Below, piece by piece: positions 44,071 to 52,256 of a stretch of 64,000 nt of DNA. The stretch lies in the NCBI RefSeq assembly GCF_007558865.1, contig NZ_VLPK01000005.1, forward strand, positions 177,470 through 241,469, written 5' to 3'. The position numbers and the translations under genes were made by a program. The notes beneath the pieces are model-generated. The model was given only the letters and a program-made list of their open reading frames with translations. It searched no databases and had not been told where the DNA came from. Every line of letters starts with the position of its first letter. Positions within the stretch are counted from its first letter, which is position 1. The stretch comes from Mucilaginibacter corticis (GTDB lineage Bacteria > Bacteroidota > Bacteroidia > Sphingobacteriales > Sphingobacteriaceae).

Positions 44071-45210
44071 TTAATTATTTGATAGTTGTGTATTTATTCC
44101 AGTTGAAATATTTTGCGCAGTTACGGTATCTGTAATTATCTGTCGCAACTTCGGGCTTTGTTCATGCAATTTTGTAAATAAACTAAATTGTGCTTTAGCC
44201 CGCACCAGGTTGTGCTCCGGATAGGCTATTTTAAAGTAAGTGTCATCTTGAAGGTAATCGGTTAAAAATCTTACCCCCTGCATATAAGGCAGCAATAGCA
44301 TACCCCATGAAAGTGATTCAATTTCTTTCTCTGTAAGAAAATTTCCGGTTGTTTTAATATATCCTTCTGTGTATGCAGTGAATAAATCAGTATTAACCTG
44401 TATTTTTTCAATATCGGCCTCGTCTTCGGCTGCGGTATTGGTAATTGTCCTGATGGCGTCACCAAAATCATAAGCGACGTAACCGGTCATAACCGTATCC
44501 AGGTCTATCACACAAATAGCTTTATCATCGGCATCAAGCAATACATTGTTTAGTTTAGTATCATTATGGGTAATTCGCTTGGGTATTAAACCGGCTCGCC
44601 CCCATTGATTTATGGTACACATATCTTTTTCATGCCGGGTAATAATTTCTATCTCAATAGCTACATCCGCAAGTCGTTTAACTTTGTCCGCCTGCACCGC
44701 CTCATGAAAATCTTTAAGTCTTTTCTCGATATTATGAAAATCAACAATTGTTTCTGATAGTAATGCCGGATCCATATCCGACAACATTGATTGAAAACGA
44801 CCAAATGCTATCCCAGCCTGATAAGCCTGCTGTGCTGTTTCTGCAATATCATAACTCCTTGATCCCGGGATAAAAAGATAGAGCCGCCAGTAATTGCCAT
44901 CAATATCTTTGTAAAAGGTATTTCCGTTTTTTGTATCAATAAGGCTTAATAACTTTTGATTGCTGTCCGGGCTAATTTTACCTTCAAGATGATCTGTTAC
45001 CCTAGCGATGTTTTCCATCAAGCCAGTTACATCTTTAAACACATAATGATTGATGCGCTGCAGTAAATAATCAGGCTGAGTCGGGTTGCTATTTTTCAAA
45101 AGAAAAGTATCATTTATGTGCCCAGTACCATAATTGCGTACTTCGGCTATACTTCCTGTTACCTGAAACTTAAGCGCAATTGCGGCTATATCAAAATCAT
45201 GTGTATTCAT
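44071..45210 (-). CDS. NahK-like N-acetylhexosamine 1-kinase, copy 1 (APH family)
   Basis: A 379-residue phosphotransferase started at the ATG at 45210. The longer frame to 45261 would begin inside operator A, which argues against it. It has the APH/choline-kinase fold with YGTGHINDTFLL (N-terminal lobe), the catalytic loop THNDTKLNNVLLD (HxDxxxxN) and the metal-binding CVIDLDTVMTGYVAYDFGDAI. The GxGHINDTF pattern and lobe order match the anomeric kinase NahK, which makes GlcNAc-1-P or GalNAc-1-P. It heads the SusCD operon under a LacI-type operator, so it likely acts on the imported sugar. A diverged paralogue lies at 48946. Confidence 0.82.
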   Translation of the reverse strand: MNTHDFDIAAIALKFQVTGSIAEVRNYGTGHINDTFLLKNSNPTQPDYLLQRINHYVFKDVTGLMENIARVTDHLEGKISPDSNQKLLSLIDTKNGNTFYKDIDGNYWRLYLFIPGSRSYDIAETAQQAYQAGIAFGRFQSMLSDMDPALLSETIVDFHNIEKRLKDFHEAVQADKVKRLADVAIEIEIITRHEKDMCTINQWGRAGLIPKRITHNDTKLNNVLLDADDKAICVIDLDTVMTGYVAYDFGDAIRTITNTAAEDEADIEKIQVNTDLFTAYTEGYIKTTGNFLTEKEIESLSWGMLLLPYMQGVRFLTDYLQDDTYFKIAYPEHNLVRAKAQFSLFTKLHEQSPKLRQIITDTVTAQNISTGINTQLSNN

Positions 45211-45249
45211 TAAAATATTTTGGTTGTTTGGCTGATATAAAAATATTAT

Positions 45250-45261
45250 GTGTTCGTACAC
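45250..45261 (-). promoter_or_regulatory. LacI-type operator A (5'-leader site of the SusCD operon)
   Basis: The palindrome GTGTTCGTACAC matches the five-site consensus GTGTNCGNACAC. It lies 35 bases downstream of the -7 element of this operon and 56 bp centre-to-centre from operator B. Two sites at this spacing could be bound together by one regulator tetramer or two dimers. Confidence 0.65.
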
Positions 45262-45295
45262 TTAAATACTAAATACCAGTTTGTTATATATTTCC

Positions 45296-45328
45296 TAAAT
45301 ATAGTGTGTTCGCACACACAAATGCAAA
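45296..45328 (-). promoter_or_regulatory. Promoter of the NahK-SusCD operon overlapped by operator B
   Basis: Read on the minus strand, TTTG (45325-45328), 21 bases, then TATATTTA (45296-45303) matches the Bacteroidota promoter consensus. Operator B, GTGTTCGCACAC (45306-45317, extended TGTGTGTTCGCACACACA), fills the spacer. A bound repressor would block RNA polymerase. The ATG is 86 bases further on. Confidence 0.7.
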
Positions 45329-45526
45329 TTAATTTTAAAAAAAAGTTAACATTAGGTAAAAATAATTCTCTTAATGATTGGAACAGGCACAATTTAATAT
45401 CAAATTGAACTTAAAACCTTCACGTACCCGAACACATAAATAAATTTACACAGGTCTTTAAGTTTAAAACGGTAAGTATAGAGGTATTGCAAGGAAACAG
45501 GCGGTAGAGAACCACTGATTTAAAAC

Positions 45527-45564
45527 AAAAGAGGCTACTGAAATTAATTTCAGTAGCCTCTTTT
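45527..45564 (-). terminator. Perfect 38-bp palindromic terminator of the NahK2-NagB-GlmM operon
   Basis: Bases 45527-45545 and 45546-45564 are exact inverted repeats (AAAAGAGGCTACTGAAATT and its complement) with no spacer; T's flank the stem on the minus strand. It lies 24 bases after the GlmM-like stop codon. It is symmetric, so it could also act on the other strand. Confidence 0.85.
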
Positions 45565-45588
45565 ATTAATTTGACAATTATCAGGGCA

Positions 45589-46974
45589 TTAATTATCTAA
45601 ATACTGCTCAATATCTTTTATGATACTTTGAGCCAGTTCATCTGCGCGTTGCATCGAATCTGATTCGCTATAAATCCTGATCACCGGCTCTGTATTTGAT
45701 TTGCGCAAGTGCACCCATTGTTTTTCGAATTCAATTTTCAACCCATCAATAGTACTGTAAGGCTGGTGTTGATATTTAGCTTCTACCCTTTTCAGCAAGC
45801 CATCTATATCCATACCCTCATTTAAAGTGATCTTATTTTTTGAGATATAATAAGCGGAATAATCTTGTCTTAAAGCAGAAATACTTTTCTTCGATTTAGC
45901 CAGGTGAGTTAAAAACAATGCAATACCCACAAGGGCGTCTCTGCCATAATGCAGCTCTGGATAAATAATTCCGCCGTTACCTTCACCGCCAATTACCGCG
46001 TTAACAGCTTTCATTTTTGTTACCACGTTAACTTCGCCAACAGCCGAAGCTTCGTAAGTTCCGCCTGAACTCTCGGTAACATCACGTAAAGCACGCGTTG
46101 ATGACAGGTTTGAAACCGAATTACCAGGCGTATGCTTTAATACATAATCGGCTACTGCCACCAATGTGTACTCTTCGCCAAACATAGTACCATCTTCATT
46201 TACAAAGCATAAGCGGTCAACATCAGGGTCTACAACAATTCCTAAATCAGCTTTTACTTCTAAAACCTTGTCTGAAATAGCAGTAAGATTTTCAGGTAAG
46301 GGTTCAGGGTTATGCGGAAACTCTCCGTTTGGCGTACAGTATAATTCCTCAATTTGAGTTACACCCAAAGCCTTAAGTAATGGTGGTAAAAAGATCCCGC
46401 CTGTTGAATTTACACAATCAATAACCACTTTAAAATCAGCTGATTTAATTGCAATAATATCTACCAACGGCAGGGCTAATATTTTATCGATATGTTTTTG
46501 CAGGTAAGAGTCATCATTGATTACGTTACCTAGTTTATCTACCTCAGCAAATTGCCATTCAGTATATTCTGCAAGTTCAAGCACTTTTTTTCCTTCGTCG
46601 TCATTAATGAACTCACCTTTAAAATTGAGCAGTTTTAGCGCATTCCATTGTTTAGGATTATGGCTGGCGGTGATGATAATCCCCCCTCCGGCTTGTTCAG
46701 CTGGCACCGCGATCTCCACAGTAGGTGTAGTTGATAAACCGAGATCCACGACATTGATACCCATTCCGATCAATGTGCCGATTACGAGGTGATTTACCAT
46801 TTGGCCCGAGATCCGTGCATCGCGACCTATAACTATTTTATGGTTACCGGTAGTTTCAATAACCCAACGACCGTAAGCCGCGGTATACTTTACAATATCT
46901 GAAGGTGTAAGCCCGTTACCTGCTTTACCACCTATGGTACCTCTGATTCCTGAAATTGATTTTATTAGTGTCAT
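45589..46974 (-). CDS. Phosphoglucosamine mutase-like phosphohexomutase
   Basis: A 461-residue alpha-D-phosphohexomutase. The phosphoserine loop is TASHNPKQWNALK, the metal loop is DPDVDRL, the sugar-specificity loop is GEGNGG and the phosphate-binding domain 4 has RKSNTEPVIRIYSE. GlmM interconverts glucosamine 1- and 6-phosphates. As a third gene after NahK2 and NagB-PIG-L it is placed to turn N-acetylhexosamine 1-phosphate into the 6-phosphate. It could also be the housekeeping GlmM. It is two bases downstream of the NagB-PIG-L stop. Confidence 0.85.
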   Translation of the reverse strand: MTLIKSISGIRGTIGGKAGNGLTPSDIVKYTAAYGRWVIETTGNHKIVIGRDARISGQMVNHLVIGTLIGMGINVVDLGLSTTPTVEIAVPAEQAGGGIIITASHNPKQWNALKLLNFKGEFINDDEGKKVLELAEYTEWQFAEVDKLGNVINDDSYLQKHIDKILALPLVDIIAIKSADFKVVIDCVNSTGGIFLPPLLKALGVTQIEELYCTPNGEFPHNPEPLPENLTAISDKVLEVKADLGIVVDPDVDRLCFVNEDGTMFGEEYTLVAVADYVLKHTPGNSVSNLSSTRALRDVTESSGGTYEASAVGEVNVVTKMKAVNAVIGGEGNGGIIYPELHYGRDALVGIALFLTHLAKSKKSISALRQDYSAYYISKNKITLNEGMDIDGLLKRVEAKYQHQPYSTIDGLKIEFEKQWVHLRKSNTEPVIRIYSESDSMQRADELAQSIIKDIEQYLDN

Positions 46975-46976
46975 AG

Positions 46977-48908
46977 TTACAGGATATCATTAAGTTTAAA
47001 TCTTACAAATGCTTCCATCGCTTCATATTCAGCAAGGCCAAGCTGGTTATAAATACGCGCGGTTTCGCTGGTACGGTCTTCTGCCCTTACCCAAAATTCT
47101 CTTGCGTCATCACCTGGAAAAACAGGTCTGTCTTTTTGTGATTGGTGTTTAAAAATAGCTTCGCGTTTACGCTCTACTTCTTTTGGCGATAATGGTACAC
47201 ACATTTCAATTTCATAGGTTTCAAACTCATGCCATGCGCCGCGGTATAGCCAAAGCCAGCAATCTTTTACCCACTCTTCGGTTTTACCAAGACGCTGTAA
47301 TGATTCATGCAAAATGTCGAAACATGTTTTATGGGTTCCGTGCGGGTCGGCAAAATCACCTGCCGAATAGATCTGATGTGGTTTAACTTGTTGCAGAAGC
47401 GCCATAGTTTGTAGGATATCATCCTCATATGATATTTCCCTGCTCACTTTGCGCCTATCATAAAACGGTAGGTTTTGAAAATGAATATGCGCATCGTCAA
47501 GGCCTACAAACCGGGCGCCTGCTATAGCTTCACCTTTGCGAATTAAACCTTTTATGGTTTCAATTTCCTGCGGATCTCTTTGATTGGGTTGCTTTGCCTG
47601 CAGGAAACCACGCATGTTCCTGTAAATATCTTCAAGCTTTTTATCTTCCAAATTTTGAGACCGAGAAAAGTCGATAGCGAACTCAACAAAACGTAGCGCA
47701 TCATCATCCCACACTGCGGTGTTGCCTGATGTCTGATAAGCTACGTGTACATCATGCCCCTGATCAGCAAGACGAATAAATGTGCCGCCCATTGAGATCA
47801 CATCATCATCAGGGTGTGGTGAAAACACAATAGCGCGTTTTCTTGCCGGTTCTGCCCTTTCGGGGCGCTGACTATCGTCCGCATTGGGTTTCCCCCCCGG
47901 CCAGCCGGTTATAGTATGCTGAAGTTTATTAAATATATGAATATTGATGTTGTATACCGGCCCTTTTTCAGTTGCCAATTGAGCCATACCGTGATTGTTA
48001 TAATCATCATCAGTTAGCTTTAAAATAGGCTTATTAAGCGTTTTAGCCAACCATACAACCGCTTTTTTAATTAATTGCTCATCCCACACACAATCTTTTA
48101 CCAGCCATGGGGTATCAAAACGGGTAAGAGCTGATGCTGCATCAGTGTCCAATACAAATTCTACGTGATCTGAATGTTGCAGGTAAGTTGCCGGTATATC
48201 AGCAGATATCTCACCTTCTACCGCTTTTTTTATGATTTCGGCCTTCTTGGCATTCCATGCCATCAAAATAATCTCACGGGCCTTAAATATGGTACCTATG
48301 CCCATCGTTATGGCTTTGACAGGCACATTGGCCTTACCACCAAAATCATAAGCCGCGTCACTGCGGGTAAGCTCATCTAATGACACCAAACGCGTTCCTG
48401 AATTTGGTGCAGACCCCGGTTCGTTAAACCCAATATGGCCGGTACGGCCTATGCCTAATATCTGGAGATCCAATCCACCGTAAGCAGTGATTTTTTTTTC
48501 ATAATCCAGGCAAAAAGCTGTTATATCATCCTGTTTTAACGCCCCGTCAGGGATATGAACATTTTCCGGATCAATATCTACGTGACTAAACAAATGCTTA
48601 TACATAAACACATTATAACTTTGCAACGTGTCCGGGCTCATGGGATAATATTCATCCAGATTAAAAGTGACCACATTTTTAAAACTCAACCCCTCTTCGC
48701 GATACAGGCGCACCAATTCATTATAAACCGCAATTGGTGTCACACCTGTTGCCAGGCCAAGTATCGTGTTTTCGCCTTTTTGTGTCTTTTGTTTGATAAT
48801 GGTAGCAATACGTTGTGCTACAGTTTTTGACGCTGTAAGCATGTCAGGATAAACTTTGACGGGCAGTTTTTCAAATCGTGTTTCTTCTAAAAGATTTAAG
48901 CGTGGCAT
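46977..48908 (-). CDS. nagB: NagB - PIG-L (LmbE) fusion: glucosamine-6-phosphate deaminase with C-terminal deacetylase domain
   Basis: A 643-residue fusion. Residues about 1-275 are NagB: GLATGVTPIAVY, NLDEYYPMSPD and GIGRTGHIGFNEPGS. Residues about 360-600 are a PIG-L/LmbE domain with the zinc motif FSPHPDDDVISMGG (HPDD) and a second metal histidine in ADPHGTHKT, so it looks catalytically competent. NagB converts GlcN-6-P to fructose-6-P and ammonia. PIG-L enzymes remove N-acetyl groups from GlcNAc conjugates. The fusion is a known Bacteroidota form, but the job of its second domain is not established to my knowledge. It follows NahK2 by 37 bases. Confidence 0.9.
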   Translation of the reverse strand: MPRLNLLEETRFEKLPVKVYPDMLTASKTVAQRIATIIKQKTQKGENTILGLATGVTPIAVYNELVRLYREEGLSFKNVVTFNLDEYYPMSPDTLQSYNVFMYKHLFSHVDIDPENVHIPDGALKQDDITAFCLDYEKKITAYGGLDLQILGIGRTGHIGFNEPGSAPNSGTRLVSLDELTRSDAAYDFGGKANVPVKAITMGIGTIFKAREIILMAWNAKKAEIIKKAVEGEISADIPATYLQHSDHVEFVLDTDAASALTRFDTPWLVKDCVWDEQLIKKAVVWLAKTLNKPILKLTDDDYNNHGMAQLATEKGPVYNINIHIFNKLQHTITGWPGGKPNADDSQRPERAEPARKRAIVFSPHPDDDVISMGGTFIRLADQGHDVHVAYQTSGNTAVWDDDALRFVEFAIDFSRSQNLEDKKLEDIYRNMRGFLQAKQPNQRDPQEIETIKGLIRKGEAIAGARFVGLDDAHIHFQNLPFYDRRKVSREISYEDDILQTMALLQQVKPHQIYSAGDFADPHGTHKTCFDILHESLQRLGKTEEWVKDCWLWLYRGAWHEFETYEIEMCVPLSPKEVERKREAIFKHQSQKDRPVFPGDDAREFWVRAEDRTSETARIYNQLGLAEYEAMEAFVRFKLNDIL

Positions 48909-48945
48909 AGTTTAAAATATTGATAATTAGGTAATTTTAAATACA

Positions 48946-50097
48946 TTAGCCGGCAACTACTGCTGACTCTGATTTAAGTGTGTTTTTAAGATTTAACCAT
49001 TCGTTTTGAATAATACCGCTTAACTTTTCTTTATTCAATTCCAGCATTTTAAGCAATTGTATCTGCGCACGTGTGCGCTGCAGGTTATGTTCTGCAAACC
49101 GGGTTTTATAATACACATCGCCCTGTAGATAATCCGTTAAAAAACGAACTGCCTGCATATAAGGCAATAAAAGCACACCCATCATCAGTGAGCTTAATTC
49201 GGCATCCGTTAAAAACGATATGGTTTGACTTAAATAGCCTTTAGCAAAAGCTTCAAACAAAGGAATATTTAATTGTATCGCATCAAGATCTTTTTCATCC
49301 TCGGGTGCGGTATTTATGATACTGCGGATCGCATCGCCAAAATCATAAGCTACATAGCCGGGCATAACTGTATCCAGGTCAATAACACATTGAATTTCAT
49401 CTGCCTGATCAAGCAGGATATTGTTAAATTTTGTATCATTATGGGTAATACGCATGGGAAGTATCCCTCCTCTGCCCAAGTGCAGAATTTCGCTCATGCT
49501 CCCTGCCCGACTAAGCAAAAATTCTACTTCTTTCATCACATGCGACAATCTTTGGGCGCTGTTATTTTTTATCGCTATACTAAAATCATTTAGGCGTTTT
49601 TCAATGTTCAAAAAATCAGGAATAGTATTTACCAGCAGATCGGGATGCAGATCGCATAACAAGTATTGAAACCTGCCAAATGCCACCCCGCCTTGTTGTG
49701 CTTGTTTAACGTTGGTGACCAGGTCATAACTTTTTGTGTTATGCAAAAAATTGGTCATGCGCCAGTAATTACCCTGTTCGTCCTGGTAATAATATTTGCC
49801 GTTGTTACATTTGATAAGCGTTAGTACTTCTTTTTCGGGATTGCCCGTTTTGGCTATTTTTTGCTTTAAGTGATTGGTAACGTAAACCATATTATTCATC
49901 AGGCTATCTATATCCTTAAAAACAAAATGATTAATTTTTTGAAGCAGAAAATCCGGGCCATTATTAGCTTTTGACCGGATCATAAACGTATCATTGATAT
50001 GACCCGAACCGAAATTTTTTATTTCAAAATCTCCTCCGCCTGTATTGAATTTTGCAATGGTATCAGCAAAATTATTAGTCGCTATATTATTATTCAT
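48946..50097 (-). CDS. NahK-like N-acetylhexosamine 1-kinase, copy 2 (APH family)
   Basis: A 383-residue paralogue of the gene at 44071. It has FGSGHINDTFMI, the catalytic THNDTKFNNILLD and CVIDLDTVMPGYVAYDFGDAI, all residues needed for kinase activity. Regions between motifs differ widely from copy 1, so substrates may differ (GlcNAc versus GalNAc is the simplest idea). The product, a hexosamine 1-phosphate, can be passed to the GlmM-like mutase encoded two genes later. It is first in its operon, with operator C overlapping the promoter. Confidence 0.83.
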   Translation of the reverse strand: MNNNIATNNFADTIAKFNTGGGDFEIKNFGSGHINDTFMIRSKANNGPDFLLQKINHFVFKDIDSLMNNMVYVTNHLKQKIAKTGNPEKEVLTLIKCNNGKYYYQDEQGNYWRMTNFLHNTKSYDLVTNVKQAQQGGVAFGRFQYLLCDLHPDLLVNTIPDFLNIEKRLNDFSIAIKNNSAQRLSHVMKEVEFLLSRAGSMSEILHLGRGGILPMRITHNDTKFNNILLDQADEIQCVIDLDTVMPGYVAYDFGDAIRSIINTAPEDEKDLDAIQLNIPLFEAFAKGYLSQTISFLTDAELSSLMMGVLLLPYMQAVRFLTDYLQGDVYYKTRFAEHNLQRTRAQIQLLKMLELNKEKLSGIIQNEWLNLKNTLKSESAVVAG

Positions 50098-50130
50098 TAT
50101 AAAGAATATGGTAATTCAAAGTTTACTCTA

Positions 50131-50166
50131 CAAATGTAACACATTTTTGCGTGCACGTACACGCAA
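50131..50166 (-). promoter_or_regulatory. Operator C and promoter of the NahK2-NagB-GlmM operon
   Basis: The palindrome GTGCACGTACAC (50151-50162), extended as TTGCGTGCACGTACACGCAA, matches the consensus with one changed base. A -7-like element TACATTTG on the minus strand (50131-50138) lies beside it. The -33 element is weak; the operator covers its expected place. Confidence 0.6.
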
Positions 50167-50204
50167 ATTGATAATTATTTTACTTTTTTTCTAATTCGTC
50201 GTTT

Positions 50205-52247
50205 TCACATAGATGTGGCGTTCATTATCTTAACCTCATAAGGCGCAAGTTTCACAGTGATAGTGCTTCCTGAATATACTTTTTCATGAGATTGTGTGCG
50301 GGCATTGTAAAAGGTGTATGTATTATCTGAATCTGAAGGTATTTCAAAAATTTGTGTGGTACTGATGCTTATAGATTTTGGTGTCGAACCAGGGTTGCGT
50401 AAAGTAAGCACTCCTTTTTTTTCAGCCCATCCGGCATAGCCGTATATCTGGCCCTTTGCAGGGTCACCTCCTACCCAATGTATGTCGGCAAGCTGTTTTT
50501 TATTGTCTTTAGACCAGTTTGCCGCATCGCGGATACAATTCCAGTCGGCACTATTTAGCTTATGCGGGTTAACATATAACTCCTGCAAACCTGTGCCTGT
50601 ACCAAAAAATGCCCAGATCTCGTCGGCCACATCCTTGTCGTCCATTTCAAGTTTGCCCGGAAGACCATTATCGGCAATACAAATACCATGATACATAATC
50701 GAATTAAGCGGGAAAAGCGGCGCACGTTTAACTATATTTTTATAAGCCTGTGCATCTTTATAAGTTATCCATTGCTGTCTTTTGGTACCATCACCAGCTA
50801 AGCCGGTATCATCGCCTGCACGCCAAATGGCATCACCATATTTAAGCCAGTAAACAGAAGGCCATGTGCCTACAGTAAGACTTAGGTACAGGTCAGGTTT
50901 GTTACTTCTTAACTCTGTAATCAATTTTAAAAATGCTTCAATGTCCTTTTGATAAGTTATACTGGCCCCGGCAGCGCAATTGCCGGCTCCTACCCCATCA
51001 AACTTAAACATAGATACATTGTAGTTTTTTATGAAAGACAGCGTAACATCCCTGAAACGGTTATAATAAACCGGCCCGGTCAGTGAAAACCCATTCTCAT
51101 TAGTTTCAAACGGAGGACTTTGCTTTTTACCAAATGCCAGCCGCTGTTCCTTTGGCTCGTCATACCCTCCCCATGGCGAGATCCATACACCTAAACGTGC
51201 TTTTACGGCTTTAGTAGCTTTACTTAAATTGGCAAACCCATCAGGAAAACCCGGGTTAAACTGCCAAAGAGTTTTATTATCATCCCAGCCATCATCAAAC
51301 AAAAAGGCGTCCAGCTTTACGGCCCTTTTGCTGATGAGACTGTCGGTAAATGCTTTAATTCGGTCAAGGCAAACACTATCGCTTAATTTCCTGTCAACCC
51401 ATGACAGGTCGAACCATGAATTGTAATGCAATATCTGCCTGTAAGGATGCGCGCGTTCATTTTCTACATAGTATAAAAACCCTCTGCGCAATTGGCCAGC
51501 AGGCACTACGCCAAATACCGAAGATATGGTTAGCGGGTTGCCTGAATTTAAGGCTTCTAAACGGGGCAGATAAATTGCTGCACTACCTTTATTTTCTGAT
51601 ACCTGGCTCATAGGGTGCTCGACCGCAAAGAACATATTATGATAAACTAATGGCGAACCATCAACCGTACCGATCTTTTTGGCAGCAATTGAAGCAGATA
51701 ATTTAATAAGCGTGATTTTATTTATTTTGATAGAATCCTTAGCTTCAAAGCTAAAAACCTGCTTTATATAGTTGTCATTGTCTCCTAATACTGCTTCCCA
51801 ATGGATCTTCAAGCCAAGTTTGGCGTTTTCCAGGTCGGTTGTAATGCTTTTACATTCTGCTATTTCGACTGAATTACCTTTGGTAATTCTAAGGTCTTTA
51901 GTGACCAGATTACCGGTAGTAGTAAAGTCGTTTGAACTGACAATACTACCATTAGCCATGGTAAGTTCAAAAACAGGCCGGCTGGTCAACGCTAATTGCT
52001 GACGTGTTTGTTTATCTTCAAAACCGGCAAGCGATAATTTATTAGCTGTGTTTTTAAAACTCAGTTTGATAACCTTGTTCTCTAGTGATAAAATACTCCC
52101 CTCTTTTTTAACGATTGCTGCACCGGGCGCAATACCCGGATATACTACCTGTGCATAGGTTAAAGAAACACAGGCAATTAAATAAACAATGGCAGATAGC
52201 GCGCATTTTTTAAAATATAAATGGATATTACTTTTTATAGCGATCAT
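50205..52247 (-). CDS. Secreted GH27/GH36-like (clan GH-D) glycosidase
   Basis: A 680-residue protein with a signal peptide ending near TYAQ (residue about 33). An N-terminal beta-sandwich (about 40-280) is followed by a TIM barrel (about 290-600): LDAFLFDDGWDD, LGVWISPWGGY, the probable nucleophile Asp in MFKFDGVG and the probable acid/base Asp in WRAGDDTG, which match the KxD and RxxxD positions of clan GH-D. A C-terminal beta-domain follows. Clan GH-D includes alpha-galactosidases and alpha-N-acetylgalactosaminidases; in this region the latter is attractive. Related proteins are sometimes mis-named enterotoxin. It is the last gene of the operon from 54937. Confidence 0.72.
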   Translation of the reverse strand: MIAIKSNIHLYFKKCALSAIVYLIACVSLTYAQVVYPGIAPGAAIVKKEGSILSLENKVIKLSFKNTANKLSLAGFEDKQTRQQLALTSRPVFELTMANGSIVSSNDFTTTGNLVTKDLRITKGNSVEIAECKSITTDLENAKLGLKIHWEAVLGDNDNYIKQVFSFEAKDSIKINKITLIKLSASIAAKKIGTVDGSPLVYHNMFFAVEHPMSQVSENKGSAAIYLPRLEALNSGNPLTISSVFGVVPAGQLRRGFLYYVENERAHPYRQILHYNSWFDLSWVDRKLSDSVCLDRIKAFTDSLISKRAVKLDAFLFDDGWDDNKTLWQFNPGFPDGFANLSKATKAVKARLGVWISPWGGYDEPKEQRLAFGKKQSPPFETNENGFSLTGPVYYNRFRDVTLSFIKNYNVSMFKFDGVGAGNCAAGASITYQKDIEAFLKLITELRSNKPDLYLSLTVGTWPSVYWLKYGDAIWRAGDDTGLAGDGTKRQQWITYKDAQAYKNIVKRAPLFPLNSIMYHGICIADNGLPGKLEMDDKDVADEIWAFFGTGTGLQELYVNPHKLNSADWNCIRDAANWSKDNKKQLADIHWVGGDPAKGQIYGYAGWAEKKGVLTLRNPGSTPKSISISTTQIFEIPSDSDNTYTFYNARTQSHEKVYSGSTITVKLAPYEVKIMNATSM

Positions 52248-52256
52248 TGATATGTG

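Noticed and set aside
45421..45440. Further operator near 45430 (GTACCCGAACAC)
   Set aside because: Only one half-site matches; the other half has three mismatches and it is over 100 bases upstream of the promoter.
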